Counted from the first letter of the stretch, positions 1-10,112 are shown. The stretch: 64,000 nt of DNA from Prevotella sp. (GCA_024697645.1 JAILFH010000113.1:61925-125924); one strand, 5' to 3'. Notes: generated by a model not told the origin, from the letters alone. Numbers and translations: made by a program.

Positions 1-473
1 CTCATGCTGGCCTCAATGCCCCCAAGCACAACAGGGACGTCGGGGAAAAGATGCTTCAGAATCTTCGTATAAACTATAGTCGGGTATTCTGGTCGGCAGT
101 CATGACGGCCATCAGGACTATAGGCATCTTCAGAGCGCAATCTACGTGCTGCGGTATACTTATTCACCATCGAATCCATCGCGCCTGGTGCAATGCCAAA
201 GAACAGTCTCGGTCGTCCCAGTTTCTTGAAGTCGCGGAAGTCACCGTGCCAGTCTGGTTGTGGGACTATTGCTACACGATAGCCCGAGGCTTCGAGTGTG
301 CGTCCAATAACTGCTGCTCCGAATGAAGGATGGTCAACATAGGCATCGCCGGAGAACAAGATAACATCAAGTTCGTCCCAGCCACGCAATTCGCATTCCT
401 TCTTTGTTGTTGGCAGAAAGTCGGAAAGCAGAGGACCGTCGCTTCTACGAGCAGATTCGTTATTCGGCTTCAT
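1..473 (-). CDS. YgiQ-family radical SAM protein (UPF0313), N-terminal part, truncated by the window edge
   Basis: Reverse-strand translation from ATG at 473: MKPNNESARRSDGPLLSDFLPTTKKECELRGWDELDVILFSGDAYVDHPSFGAAVIGRTLEASGYRVAIVPQPDWHGDF...VVLGGIEASM, typical of the YgiQ N-terminus. Not in the ORF track because it runs off the edge. Confidence 0.85.
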   Translation of the reverse strand, partial: MKPNNESARRSDGPLLSDFLPTTKKECELRGWDELDVILFSGDAYVDHPSFGAAVIGRTLEASGYRVAIVPQPDWHGDFRDFKKLGRPRLFFGIAPGAMDSMVNKYTAARRLRSEDAYSPDGRHDCRPEYPTIVYTKILKHLFPDVPVVLGGIEASM

Positions 474-768
474 TCTTCTTTTTGTCGCTCCAATCTATGT
501 AGAGCAGCACGAGTTGATGGAGGCCAAAAGCCTTCATGTCGCTATTGTAGATTACATCTAAGCAAAGATCGAGCAGGGCTTTGTCAGCACCTGATGACTC
601 AAGCAACGAACGAACATTAAATTTCAGTTTGTCGAGAACATTCTCGTCGATAATACCATTGCTGTCGATGAGGTTACGCAGCAGTTGGTATTGCTCTATG
701 GTTGCTAGATGTTCATCGCTCACTTCGATGAATCGTGAACCTTTAGGGTTGGCTTGAATTTTGTGCAT
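460..768 (-). CDS. conserved hypothetical protein, 102 aa
   Basis: ORF with ATG; its 3' end overlaps the ygiQ-like start by about 14 bp, suggesting an operon. Confidence 0.65.
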   Translation of the reverse strand: MHKIQANPKGSRFIEVSDEHLATIEQYQLLRNLIDSNGIIDENVLDKLKFNVRSLLESSGADKALLDLCLDVIYNSDMKAFGLHQLVLLYIDWSDKKKNEAE

Positions 769-829
769 ATTTGTAAATTATTTGTTTTTATAATCTTTTG
801 CTAATTGCCCTGTATGCTAGGGACATATT

Positions 830-3511
830 TTATTTCGAGAGTAAGAAATTCAGAATGCCTCTCATGATACTATTGCGAGTCTTACGGTCCTTGATACACT
901 CTAGGGGGAAACCAACGGAGAAGGATTTGTAGTCGGATCCATTATAGGCAACGGCTGCACTATTCCCATTGGCGTATTGTAAGGCGCAATAGGCAGGGGA
1001 GAGAGGTAGAAGCACATCTGTGCTCGTGGCAGCATAGTGTTTCTCATTGAGCAGGTTGTGGAATTCAAAACTCATTCCCATTCCATTGACGCCCGAAGCA
1101 TAGTTGCGGGCAAGAACCATCAGGCTATCAGGAGTTAAAACAAGGGCACGTCCTACCTTGAGCGTAGAGGCGAGGAATTGTTTCTCGTTGGGGTTACCCA
1201 TGTCTGCTGCAAGATTCGCACCGCTGACAAGAAGTCTGCCTCGTTGTTTCCCAACGTATTGCGAGAGTATCTGCTGCATGCGTGGCGAGAATGTTTTGTA
1301 AGGAGATTTACGATAGGCCTGAACGACTTGGGCAGTATCGTTCTTCTCTAGACCAAGAATCAAGTCAATACAATCAACGTGCTTCAGGTTGATTTCATTG
1401 TTTTCTAAAGCCTCGCTTGAACAACTCATGATGTTGTAACGATGGGCAGAACCAATGGCATCTGCATGAGTGCGTACATAATCAAATGTGTTACCTGCAA
1501 GATAGAATCCAGCCATCTCGTTACCCGTGAAACCGTGTCCACCAGGTCCCTCAATACCCATTCGACTGCGCTCGAAACATTGTTGATAACCGCTCCAGCC
1601 AGGATTTGTCATATATCCGATTCCTGGATCTGTGACAAGGTCGAAACCTTGTAATGAATCATTGTCGATGATGGCAGGGGCAGAAAGCCGGTGGAAGCCG
1701 TTGACGATGAGCACAGTCTGATCAGCATCAGGTTCCCACAATGCCGTCAGTACTTCTGTGGGAAAACTCTCGCCGCCGTTGTTAGTAGCAGTGACGCGGA
1801 AATGATAAGGAACACCAGGTTCCAACTTGACGGTCATCGAGTTTTGGCGAACGTGTTCACCATTGTCGAAACCACCTGTGCCGATGGCTGTATAGACGTT
1901 GTAGCCAGTGGCTTTAGCCGTTCTCTCTGTCGGGTCATCAGTGGGTTCCCAACTGAGTTGAACTTTCCCCTTTCCAGTGAACTTCACACAGAAATGATCA
2001 GGAGCCAGAGGCTGAACAGTGTATGAAGTCCCATGCATGCGGGAGACGTAGCGCAGAAGACTTTTATAGATAGAGCGTGCAAGGGTGAATTTGAAGAGAG
2101 GGTCCTGACCATAGCGCATATCAGGGAAACTCTGGTGCGATAATGTCTCGATGATGGCAGATGGAACTTCCGGTACACGCGTCTCAGAGTAGTTGCGGTC
2201 GTAGAAATCCCTGCGAGGCCAATAGCCATAGATGTTAGTAAGGTCGCGTACCTCTCCGCTGAGCACTTCGTCGGCCAAGTTGTGAGAAGCCTGACGCGAA
2301 AGGCCTGATCCCAGTTTGCCCTCATTGAAATTTGTCGTGCAGATAGCCAATGGACCATATATGCTTTTGCCGTCGAGATTGAATCCTGCATCGCTGTGAA
2401 TAGCCAGCGTCAACTCTATAGGCACACGCTTTCCCTCCTTATGAGGCACATAGGGCGAACCGCCTGCAAGCCAGTTGGTCATCAACGAACGCACATTGAT
2501 GTCGTCGGCATAGTCGTTCTCGCCACCTTTTGAACTATAGACATCGTAGGGTGCACCTGCCCATTGGGCGTAATAGCGAGCACCCTCGAATGATCGAGCC
2601 ATTCCACTGGTGGAACCGCCTCGAGTTATGTTGCCCATTCCGCCGCCAAAACGAACGGCATCAGTAGTGACGACACCATTATGACTGCTCAAATTGGAAA
2701 CCACAACCCGATTGAACTCGTTATAGCCTCGGTCAAATTCGAAGGTTCCCAGATAGACCCATGTGTCAGCGCCCATTTGCTGATTCACGTGGAAAACAGT
2801 TTCCTGACCTTTATGATAAACCCTGTATTCTGCGTCGGGAACGCTTTTTGGCAAGGTTTGATAACTCACGTATACTGCATATCGACCTTCCTCTGGAAAA
2901 GAAGGTTGATAACTTACCGTGCTGACTTTCTTTGACTTACGGGTTGTGCGGGCCATTCGGGCAGTTCCTGCTTCGAATGGATTCTCACCATCATAGTAAG
3001 GTCCGTTGTGAAATGCAAATCCTCGCAGAGGAGCAGTTTCCCAGTTCCTTCCAACAGCATGCTCAAAATAATTATAGGGTGCAGGTGCATCATTATCAAC
3101 GATGATCTCGTGTCTTTGCCAGTCACGTTCACGTGGTGTGAAAACATAGGCACCAGCATTCTCGAGCATCGGAATGAGGTAGGGGACGACAATTGTCTGA
3201 GTGAACAGGTCCTCTGTGGTGCCGAAAAGATACGGACGCTGCCATTTCCAGAAACCTTTCTCCTGATCATAATAGCGACCGTGACTCGCCCACACTGTCA
3301 GATGCCGACCTTGCAGTCCGTGTGAAATATCATTCGGTCGCGAGAGGTTCTCCACCCAGGGTTCACCATTGTAGTTGATATTGCCCCATGTTGTCTGACC
3401 CTGCGCTTTAGAGGAAATGTTCGGAAACAATAATATACAAAGCAAAATTTCCAGCATACGTGGAAAAGTCATGCTGGAACGTCTTGCCTGAAAACAATGC
3501 TTATATGTCAT
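830..3511 (-). CDS. secreted protein with golvesin/xanthan-lyase-like, amidase-like and fibronectin type III-like regions
   Basis: 958-aa ORF; the start is more likely the internal ATG at 3511 (MTYKHCFQARRSSMTFPRMLEILLCILLF..., signal-peptide-like). Motifs YAVYVSYQTLPKSVPDAEYRVYHKG and LTLAIHSDAGF; TGYNVYTAIG...YHFRVTATNNGGES is FN3-like. Confidence 0.75.
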   Translation of the reverse strand: MTYKHCFQARRSSMTFPRMLEILLCILLFPNISSKAQGQTTWGNINYNGEPWVENLSRPNDISHGLQGRHLTVWASHGRYYDQEKGFWKWQRPYLFGTTEDLFTQTIVVPYLIPMLENAGAYVFTPRERDWQRHEIIVDNDAPAPYNYFEHAVGRNWETAPLRGFAFHNGPYYDGENPFEAGTARMARTTRKSKKVSTVSYQPSFPEEGRYAVYVSYQTLPKSVPDAEYRVYHKGQETVFHVNQQMGADTWVYLGTFEFDRGYNEFNRVVVSNLSSHNGVVTTDAVRFGGGMGNITRGGSTSGMARSFEGARYYAQWAGAPYDVYSSKGGENDYADDINVRSLMTNWLAGGSPYVPHKEGKRVPIELTLAIHSDAGFNLDGKSIYGPLAICTTNFNEGKLGSGLSRQASHNLADEVLSGEVRDLTNIYGYWPRRDFYDRNYSETRVPEVPSAIIETLSHQSFPDMRYGQDPLFKFTLARSIYKSLLRYVSRMHGTSYTVQPLAPDHFCVKFTGKGKVQLSWEPTDDPTERTAKATGYNVYTAIGTGGFDNGEHVRQNSMTVKLEPGVPYHFRVTATNNGGESFPTEVLTALWEPDADQTVLIVNGFHRLSAPAIIDNDSLQGFDLVTDPGIGYMTNPGWSGYQQCFERSRMGIEGPGGHGFTGNEMAGFYLAGNTFDYVRTHADAIGSAHRYNIMSCSSEALENNEINLKHVDCIDLILGLEKNDTAQVVQAYRKSPYKTFSPRMQQILSQYVGKQRGRLLVSGANLAADMGNPNEKQFLASTLKVGRALVLTPDSLMVLARNYASGVNGMGMSFEFHNLLNEKHYAATSTDVLLPLSPAYCALQYANGNSAAVAYNGSDYKSFSVGFPLECIKDRKTRNSIMRGILNFLLSK

Positions 3512-3515
3512 TTTC

Positions 3516-4076
3516 TTACTCTTCAATACCTTCGCCAATTGTGAAGTTCTCGGGTTTCTTTCCCTTGTAGTCCTTGAAATAAAGTTTGATTTCCCGCATG
3601 TCCTCTTCCAGATTTCCTGTGGGCACGACCATCTTCGTGCACTCGATGAGTTTGCGCTCGTAGTCGAGTCCATAAAGAAGTATGGGAATATCTGCCTTCT
3701 GAGCAATAAAATAGAAGCCCTTCTTCCAGTCGGGATTGAGCGAGCGAGTGCCCTCAGGAGTGATGCAGAGATGGAACTCCTTACATTTACGGGCCTCTGC
3801 GGCGAGGTTGTCAGTCATGCTTGTCTTCTTGGTTCTGAAAACGGGGATTCCGCCCATTCGACGGAACATAGGTCCGAGGGGCCAGAAGAACCATTCCTTT
3901 TTCATCAGGAAATTGATTTTCATGCCCTCAGCACGCATATAGAGTTGTCCTAAAAGGAAATCCCAGTTGCTGGTATGCGGTGCCAGACAGATAATATATT
4001 TTTCAGGATGAGTGACAGTTACGTTTTTGACCCATCCCATTTGTTTATACAAAAGCCATTTACAAAATCTGCTCAT
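3516..4076 (-). CDS. 1-acyl-sn-glycerol-3-phosphate acyltransferase family (PlsC-like)
   Basis: APHTSNWDFLLG (HxxxxD motif) and ITPEGTRS. Confidence 0.85.
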   Translation of the reverse strand: MSRFCKWLLYKQMGWVKNVTVTHPEKYIICLAPHTSNWDFLLGQLYMRAEGMKINFLMKKEWFFWPLGPMFRRMGGIPVFRTKKTSMTDNLAAEARKCKEFHLCITPEGTRSLNPDWKKGFYFIAQKADIPILLYGLDYERKLIECTKMVVPTGNLEEDMREIKLYFKDYKGKKPENFTIGEGIEE

Positions 4077-4181
4077 TACGAGTATGAATTTTTCAATTAG
4101 TGTAACTAGTTTGTTCTGATTTTTAACGTGACCGAAACCTTTCGGTCACGTTCTTCAGATTCCTTGTGACCTTAAGTCACA

Positions 4182-4454
4182 TTAGTTCAGATTGCCGATG
4201 TGGTCAATGATCTCTGAAACATGCTCGAAGAAACTATGCTTCAGGTCGTTGAAGTATTGCTTTGCCGGCATTCCTGGCTCGGGGTGCGAGATGCGGCTGA
4301 TATAGTCGTTTCTCGTATCTACGATGTTCAACAACAAAGCCTCAACGTTTCTTGGGTCTGGAACTCCATTGTAAAGAGTTGCTGCCACACATTCCGCAAA
4401 AAGTTCATCGCATACGAAATTAATGACCTTCTTTAATTCTCTTTTGTTGCTCAT
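4182..4454 (-). CDS. hypothetical protein, 90 aa
   Basis: ORF; followed by strong hairpins directly after the stop codon. Confidence 0.6.
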   Translation of the reverse strand: MSNKRELKKVINFVCDELFAECVAATLYNGVPDPRNVEALLLNIVDTRNDYISRISHPEPGMPAKQYFNDLKHSFFEHVSEIIDHIGNLN

Positions 4455-4584
4455 AACCGTGTTTTATTTAAATTTCATTCCCCAAAGTTAAGGAAAAATT
4501 CTCGAATGACAATGAATTTCTTTAAAAAAAGTTTCGAAATTAGGTTTTCTTTCCAAAATCTTTCCATATTTCGATGAAAAAGAG

Positions 4585-4592
4585 TAAATTTG
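4585..4592 (+). promoter_or_regulatory. Bacteroidetes -7 box TAAATTTG upstream of the PPi-PFK gene
   Basis: TAnnTTTG consensus. Confidence 0.6.
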
Positions 4593-4643
4593 CAACTTCA
4601 AATAGAAAGATTGAGATTTTATATAACGAAAAAACAAAACAAA

Positions 4644-6287
4644 ATGAAGAAAAGTCTTTTGCAAAAGGAACGTGCTGCCTATCAGCCTAAACTCCCTAAA
4701 GGTTTGCAGGGTGCAGTGAGCGTGAAAGAGGGTGAGCCTACTCAAAGTGTTGGTGATCAGGAAGAAATCAAGAAACTCTTCCCGAATACTTACGGAATGC
4801 CTTTGGTAGAGTTTGTTCCTGGAGAGTGCGCAAACAACACAAAAATGAATGTCGGTGTGATTCTTAGTGGTGGTCAGGCTCCTGGTGGCCATAACGTTAT
4901 CACCGGTCTTTTTGATGCCATTAAGAAACTGAACCCCGAAAACCGCCTTTTCGGTTTCATCCTGGGTCCTGGTGGTCTGGTCGATCACAACTACATGGAA
5001 ATCACTGCAGAGATTGCTGACGAATATCGCAACACAGGTGGTTTCGACATGATTGGTTCAGGTCGTACAAAGTTGGAGAAGGTTGATCAGTTCGAGAAGG
5101 GACTTGAGATTATCCGCGAACTCGACATCAAGGCTATTGTGATTATCGGTGGTGACGACTCCAACACAAATGCTTGCGTACTTGCTGAGTACTATGCTGC
5201 AAAGAACTATGGCGTTCAGGTGATTGGCTGCCCGAAGACTATCGACGGTGACCTGAAGAACGACCAGATTGAGACTTCTTTCGGATTCGATACTGCTACG
5301 AAGACTTATGGTGAACTCATTGGTAACATCGAGCGCGACTGCAACTCAGCCCGTAAATACTGGCACTTCATCAAGTTGATGGGCCGTTCTGCCAGCCACA
5401 TCGCATTGGAGTGTGCACTGCAGGCTCAGCCGAACATCTGCCTCATCAGTGAAGAGGTTGAGGCTAAGGATCAGACTCTGAATGACATCGTTGAATACAT
5501 CGCCTCTGTAGTTGCAAAGCGTGCAGAAGACGGCAACAACTTCGGTGTTGTACTCGTACCTGAAGGACTTATCGAATTCATTCCTGCTATCGGCCGCCTG
5601 ATCGACGAACTCAACGACTTGCTCGCTGCTCATGGTGCAGACTACAAGGATCTTGACAAGGAGGCTCAGCGCGAATATATCCTGGCTCACCTTTCAAAGG
5701 AGAATGCCGAAACATTCGCAACTCTGCCTGAGGGTGTTGCCCGTCAACTTTCACTCGACCGCGATCCTCACGGAAACGTACAGGTTAGCCTGATTGAGAC
5801 TGAAAAACTTCTCTCTGAAATGGTTGAGGCTAAACTCGCCGAATGGAAGAAGGAAGGCAAATATGTTGGCAAGTTCGCCACACTGCACCACTTCTTCGGT
5901 TATGAAGGACGTTGTGCTGCTCCGTCGAACTTCGATGCTGACTATTGCTACGCCCTAGGTACCAGTGCTGCTCAACTTATTGCTAACGGCAAGACTGGCT
6001 ACATGGCAATCGTAAAGAACACAACTGCTCCTTCTGACGAGTGGAAGGCTGGTGGTGTGCCCATCACGATGATGATGAACATGGAGCGCCGCAATGGTGA
6101 GATGAAGCCTGTTATCCGCAAAGCCCTCGTAGAACTTGACGGCAATCCTTTCAAGGCATTTGTTGCTCATCGCGATCAGTGGGCTCGTGAGACCTGCTTC
6201 GTCTATCCTGGTCCGATTCAGTACTGGGGACCATCGTCGGTTTGCGATCGCACAACCCGCACCCTTGCTCTTGAGCAGGAGAAGTAA
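4644..6287 (+). CDS. diphosphate--fructose-6-phosphate 1-phosphotransferase
   Basis: Start at the internal ATG 4644 ([22 protein letters not shown]). Motifs [48 protein letters not shown]. Confidence 0.95.
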   Translation: MKKSLLQKERAAYQPKLPKGLQGAVSVKEGEPTQSVGDQEEIKKLFPNTYGMPLVEFVPGECANNTKMNVGVILSGGQAPGGHNVITGLFDAIKKLNPENRLFGFILGPGGLVDHNYMEITAEIADEYRNTGGFDMIGSGRTKLEKVDQFEKGLEIIRELDIKAIVIIGGDDSNTNACVLAEYYAAKNYGVQVIGCPKTIDGDLKNDQIETSFGFDTATKTYGELIGNIERDCNSARKYWHFIKLMGRSASHIALECALQAQPNICLISEEVEAKDQTLNDIVEYIASVVAKRAEDGNNFGVVLVPEGLIEFIPAIGRLIDELNDLLAAHGADYKDLDKEAQREYILAHLSKENAETFATLPEGVARQLSLDRDPHGNVQVSLIETEKLLSEMVEAKLAEWKKEGKYVGKFATLHHFFGYEGRCAAPSNFDADYCYALGTSAAQLIANGKTGYMAIVKNTTAPSDEWKAGGVPITMMMNMERRNGEMKPVIRKALVELDGNPFKAFVAHRDQWARETCFVYPGPIQYWGPSSVCDRTTRTLALEQEK

Positions 6288-6375
6288 GAAATTATTTTTT
6301 CAAGGAGTGTAGGAGCAACGGGGACAAAACGCCAGTTTTTTCTTCCTAGTGCTTCTGCACTCTTTTTTAATTGAA

Positions 6376-7203
6376 ATGACAAAGAAACGCAAAAACAAAC
6401 ATAAGAAAAAACACTTCACTCAGCGCTATCCGCGTTGGGCTTGGTGGGTAGGCGGAATTGGTGTCGTCATGCTTTATGTTTGGGTGTTCTATCATTTCTT
6501 TGTCGGACCTACAGGTTTTCGCTGGCGAGCACTCTATGGTGATGCACGATACCCCGATGGCTATGAGATTCACGGTATTGATATCTCTCACTATCAGGGT
6601 GAAATAGAGTGGGACAAACTGCGTCACGCACAGATTGAGCGTTGCCCTCTGCGCTTTATTATTATCAAGTCGACAGAAGGCTCTTCAATTCTCGACGAAA
6701 ACTTTAACGATTATTTCTATAATGCTCGTGAGTACGGGTTTATACGTGGTGCCTATCACTTCTGGAGCAACCAATCGTCGGCTCGCGATCAGGCCTATTA
6801 TTTCCTGAAACAGGTTCATCTGGAAGAGGGTGATCTGCCTCCTGTACTCGACATTGAGCACAAGCCGATTGACCGCTCTGTAGAAGATTTCCAGCGCGAT
6901 GTGCTCACTTGGCTTCATATCGTTGAGGACCGCTACCACGTAAAGCCAATCCTCTATACTTATTACAAGTTCAAGCAGGCCTATCTGAGTGCGCCCGTCT
7001 TTGACGACTATCCCTACTGGATTGCTCACTACTATGTAGATAAGGTGGAATACAAGGGGCAATGGAAATTCTGGCAACACACCGATGCTGGTCGTCTGCC
7101 GGGTATTAAGGGATATGTCGATTTCAACATCTATAACGGTTCCTACTACGACCTGAAAAAACTCACCATCGGTCCCGATGAAGATGAGGAACCAGAGTTG
7201 TAG
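6376..7203 (+). CDS. glycoside hydrolase family 25 (lysozyme-like) membrane-anchored protein
   Basis: HGIDISHYQGEIEWDKL, FIIIKSTEGSS, GAYHFW, PPVLDIE; start could also be 6349. Confidence 0.9.
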   Translation: MTKKRKNKHKKKHFTQRYPRWAWWVGGIGVVMLYVWVFYHFFVGPTGFRWRALYGDARYPDGYEIHGIDISHYQGEIEWDKLRHAQIERCPLRFIIIKSTEGSSILDENFNDYFYNAREYGFIRGAYHFWSNQSSARDQAYYFLKQVHLEEGDLPPVLDIEHKPIDRSVEDFQRDVLTWLHIVEDRYHVKPILYTYYKFKQAYLSAPVFDDYPYWIAHYYVDKVEYKGQWKFWQHTDAGRLPGIKGYVDFNIYNGSYYDLKKLTIGPDEDEEPEL

Positions 7204-7432
7204 GGAAGACGAATGTGCCCATTACTCAGCCCAAAAGTGAATATGATAGCGTTCGCTGTTTCCCCCAGATCAACTATCAGTACTTACTTTTAATTAGTGT
7301 ATTTTCAAGCGTATTATCTGCAGTTTCTATCACTTTTTCTGTGTTAACCACACTATTTTATGCAGTTTCTTGCACCAAAAATGGAATTATAACGCAGTTT
7401 TTTGCAACCAAAAAATGGGAAAAAATCGGACT

Positions 7433-7773
7433 TGTGACAATTGTGACAATTGGACAATCGATTTTTACGCACCTCCCGATTTTGCGAGATTTTCGCAATT
7501 GATTGATTATCAATATATTAGAATAAATATTTAATAATAATTAATATAAATTAATAATATATTAACATAATTATAGTACTATTTATAGACCTTTTTTAGT
7601 GTTTCACTGCAGTTTTTGGGGCAATTGGTGTTAGTTTTTGAGTTTTTGATGAAAGAAATTGATGACAATTGAGAGGTTAGATTTTAGAATTGTGGTTGCT
7701 GAGATATTCTTAGTCCCCTTAAAAATTTCTGAAGTGTGTAAAAAACGCACTGTCATTTGTCACAATTGTCACA
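7433..7773. repeat. exact 17-bp inverted pair TGTGACAATTGTGACAA (7433-7449 and 7757-7773) flanking an AT-rich segment
   Basis: Direct reading of both arms. Confidence 0.75.
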
Positions 7774-7816
7774 CTCGAAATTCTGAACTCCCCTAAAAAA
7801 GTTAAATGGATTTACC

Positions 7817-7945
7817 TTAACCCTGCCGTACGTTGAATGCTTGCTTGGAAACTTAATTCTTAACTCTGCTATCGGTTGAATGCCTCTTTGGCCATCTAAT
7901 TTTTTACTCTGTTTTGCAATGAATGTTTTTCTGAGTACATGATAA
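7817..7945. repeat. degenerate tandem repeat, 43-bp period, 3 copies
   Basis: Copies start at 7817 (TTAACCCTG...), 7860 (TTAACTCTG...) and 7903 (TTTACTCTG...), each with (T)TGAATG in the middle. Confidence 0.75.
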
Positions 7946-7950
7946 AAAAT

Positions 7951-8068
7951 ATTGCTGTCCGCTAAATATCAGCCCGATAGGAGGCTTGATTTGTAGAAAG
8001 GATGAACGCCTATTTGTCGGAGCAGAATAGGGCAAATGGTAACCTTTCAACACTTAGCGGACAACAAT
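7951..8068. mobile_element. 118-bp MITE-like element with imperfect 15-bp terminal inverted repeats
   Basis: ATTGCTGTCCGCTAA (7951-7965) versus reverse complement of TTAGCGGACAACAAT (8054-8068), 14/15 identical; no ORF inside. Confidence 0.45.
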
Positions 8069-8127
8069 AAACTATTTTTTTTATTGCAAACGGAAGTCTT
8101 TAGGCGAGACTCCTTGTTTTCTATCGG

Positions 8128-8502
8128 CTAGAAGTCCTTGAACGAGACCACTCTGGTGAGAGAATCGTCGAGGTAGAACGTCTGGTAGATGGTGTCGTTT
8201 CCAATCTTATATTTCACGCGCATGAAGTGCAATTCCTTCGTCTTGGGGCCAGCAGCGTAGTGAATATTTTTCTTGTAGCGAGTGTCCTTAGCGGCTCTCA
8301 TGCGCATCTGCTGGAAGATCGAATCGCTGATGAAACTCGTTGTCGACATGGGGTAGCAATACATGATCTTGAAGTCTTCGTCAGCGAGGTTTTCCTCCAT
8401 GAATTCCTTTACCAACTTCTCTGCAGACGACTTCTCCTGATTGCAACTATTAAAAACCATTACCGCCATGAAGGCGATAATGGCTATGAATATTTTTTTC
8501 AT
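8128..8502 (-). CDS. small lipoprotein, hypothetical
   Basis: MKKIFIAIIAFMAVMVFNSCNQE lipobox; overlaps pepD by 4 bp. Confidence 0.8.
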   Translation of the reverse strand: MKKIFIAIIAFMAVMVFNSCNQEKSSAEKLVKEFMEENLADEDFKIMYCYPMSTTSFISDSIFQQMRMRAAKDTRYKKNIHYAAGPKTKELHFMRVKYKIGNDTIYQTFYLDDSLTRVVSFKDF

Positions 8503-9956
8503 TTTGCGGGAATGTTTTTAAGGATTTCGAGCAGATGATCCCAAACCATCTGCACGGTTGGAATGTGCAGACGTTCGTCAGGAGAGTGGACACCACGCAG
8601 CGTAGGACCAAAACTAACCATATCGAGGTTAGGATATTTCTCGGAGAACAATCCGCACTCCAGACCAGCGTGAATGCCCAATACCTTCGGATCCTTGCGG
8701 AAGAGTTTGCGATAGGTCTCAACAGCCAGAGCGGTGAGTTTGCTATCGGCGCGCATCTTCCAAGCGGGATAGCCGTCGCCCTGAACAACTTCAGCACCTG
8801 CCAACTGGAACACAGCCTTGATAGTGGCAGCCTGATTGTCGAGAGCACTCATCACGTTAGAGCGCTGTGAAGAAAGCACCGTTGCGGTGTCTTTAGTGGT
8901 TACGATGCTTGCTACGTTATTAGATGTCTCAACCAACCAAGCAATCTCCTCGTCCTGACACATAGCAAATACACCGTTGTCAGCAGCCTGCATAGCCTGA
9001 ATCAGTCGTGTGCTCACGCCGAGTTCAATCACATCGGCTGCATCGCAACTTTCCAGATTGAACTTCATGGTCTTCTCAGTAACGTGATATTCTTCTTCAA
9101 CGTCGCTGACAAATACATTCCAGTCAACGCGTACATCTTCCTTCTTGTCTTCGGGAACAGCAAATGTGATCACACCGTCGCGGGGAATAGCATTGTGCAG
9201 TTTACCAGCATTGAACGACACCAGACGAAGTCCGTAGCGCTCCTGAGTCTGATAGAGGAAGCGGGAGAGCACTTTCAGTGCGTTTGCGCGTTTCTTGTTG
9301 ATATCGTCGCCTGAGTGGCCACCGATAAGACCCTTCAGCGAACCCTTCATAAAGAACCAACCTTTGGGAGCCTTCTCGCGAGAGAAATGGAATGTGGCTG
9401 TAGTGTTGCGACCACCTGCACAACTCACGAAGATCTGACCTTCATCCTCAGAGTCGAGGTTGATGAGCATATCGCCGTTCATAAAGCCTGCCTGCAGACC
9501 CTCTGCACCAGTCAGACCAGTTTCCTCATCACGGGTGAAAAGACATTCCAGCGGTCCGTGCTGAATATCATTTGAATCGAGAATAGCCAGTTCGATAGCG
9601 CAGCCAATTCCGTCGTCAGCACCCAGTGTGGTGCCCTTTGCCTTCAGCCATTCGCCGTCAACATAAGTCTGGATAGCGTCTTTGTGGAAGTCGAAATCCA
9701 CATCGACCAATTTCTCGCAAACCATATCCATATGGCTCTGCAGAATCACAGTTGCCTTGTCTTCCATTCCTGGAGTAGCCGGCTTGCGGATCAGTACGTT
9801 GCCTGTTTTGTCGACAGATGTTTCAAAACCGTGGCTTGCGCCAAATGCTTTCAGGTACTCAATCATTTGCTCCTCGTGCTTCGAAGGACGGGGAATTTCG
9901 TTGATGCGTGCGAATTGTTCGAACACACATGCGGGTTTTAATTCGTTTTTATTCAT
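8499..9956 (-). CDS. pepD: aminoacyl-histidine dipeptidase (M20 family)
   Basis: VILQSHMDMVCEK, GTTLGADDGIG, INLDSEDEGQIFVSCAGG, HAGLECGLF. Confidence 0.95.
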   Translation of the reverse strand: MNKNELKPACVFEQFARINEIPRPSKHEEQMIEYLKAFGASHGFETSVDKTGNVLIRKPATPGMEDKATVILQSHMDMVCEKLVDVDFDFHKDAIQTYVDGEWLKAKGTTLGADDGIGCAIELAILDSNDIQHGPLECLFTRDEETGLTGAEGLQAGFMNGDMLINLDSEDEGQIFVSCAGGRNTTATFHFSREKAPKGWFFMKGSLKGLIGGHSGDDINKKRANALKVLSRFLYQTQERYGLRLVSFNAGKLHNAIPRDGVITFAVPEDKKEDVRVDWNVFVSDVEEEYHVTEKTMKFNLESCDAADVIELGVSTRLIQAMQAADNGVFAMCQDEEIAWLVETSNNVASIVTTKDTATVLSSQRSNVMSALDNQAATIKAVFQLAGAEVVQGDGYPAWKMRADSKLTALAVETYRKLFRKDPKVLGIHAGLECGLFSEKYPNLDMVSFGPTLRGVHSPDERLHIPTVQMVWDHLLEILKNIPAK

Positions 9957-10008
9957 TTAATTATGTTATTTTTTAATCCGTAATGACTTTTGTTTAATCT
10001 TTTATTTG

Positions 10009-10016
10009 TATCTTTG
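10009..10016 (+). promoter_or_regulatory. -7 box TATCTTTG
   Basis: TAnnTTTG consensus; faces the minus-strand -7 box at 10023-10030. Confidence 0.6.
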
Positions 10017-10022
10017 CATCCG

Positions 10023-10030
10023 CAAAAGTA
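10023..10030 (-). promoter_or_regulatory. -7 box TACTTTTG for pepD
   Basis: CAAAAGTA on the + strand. Confidence 0.6.
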
Positions 10031-10112
10031 ATACAAACCGAGCAAAATACAAAATAAATGAAGGTTTATTTTCATTTTTTGAGGCTAGTTTACTTTCTCA
10101 AAATGTAAAAAA

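Noticed and set aside
4488-4988. 166-aa minus-strand ORF
   Set aside because: Covers the promoter and 5' end of the PPi-PFK gene; Phe-rich shadow ORF
7215-7502. 95-aa + strand ORF after the GH25 gene
   Set aside because: Low-complexity AT-rich intergenic DNA with degenerate CAGTTT repeats and no homology cues
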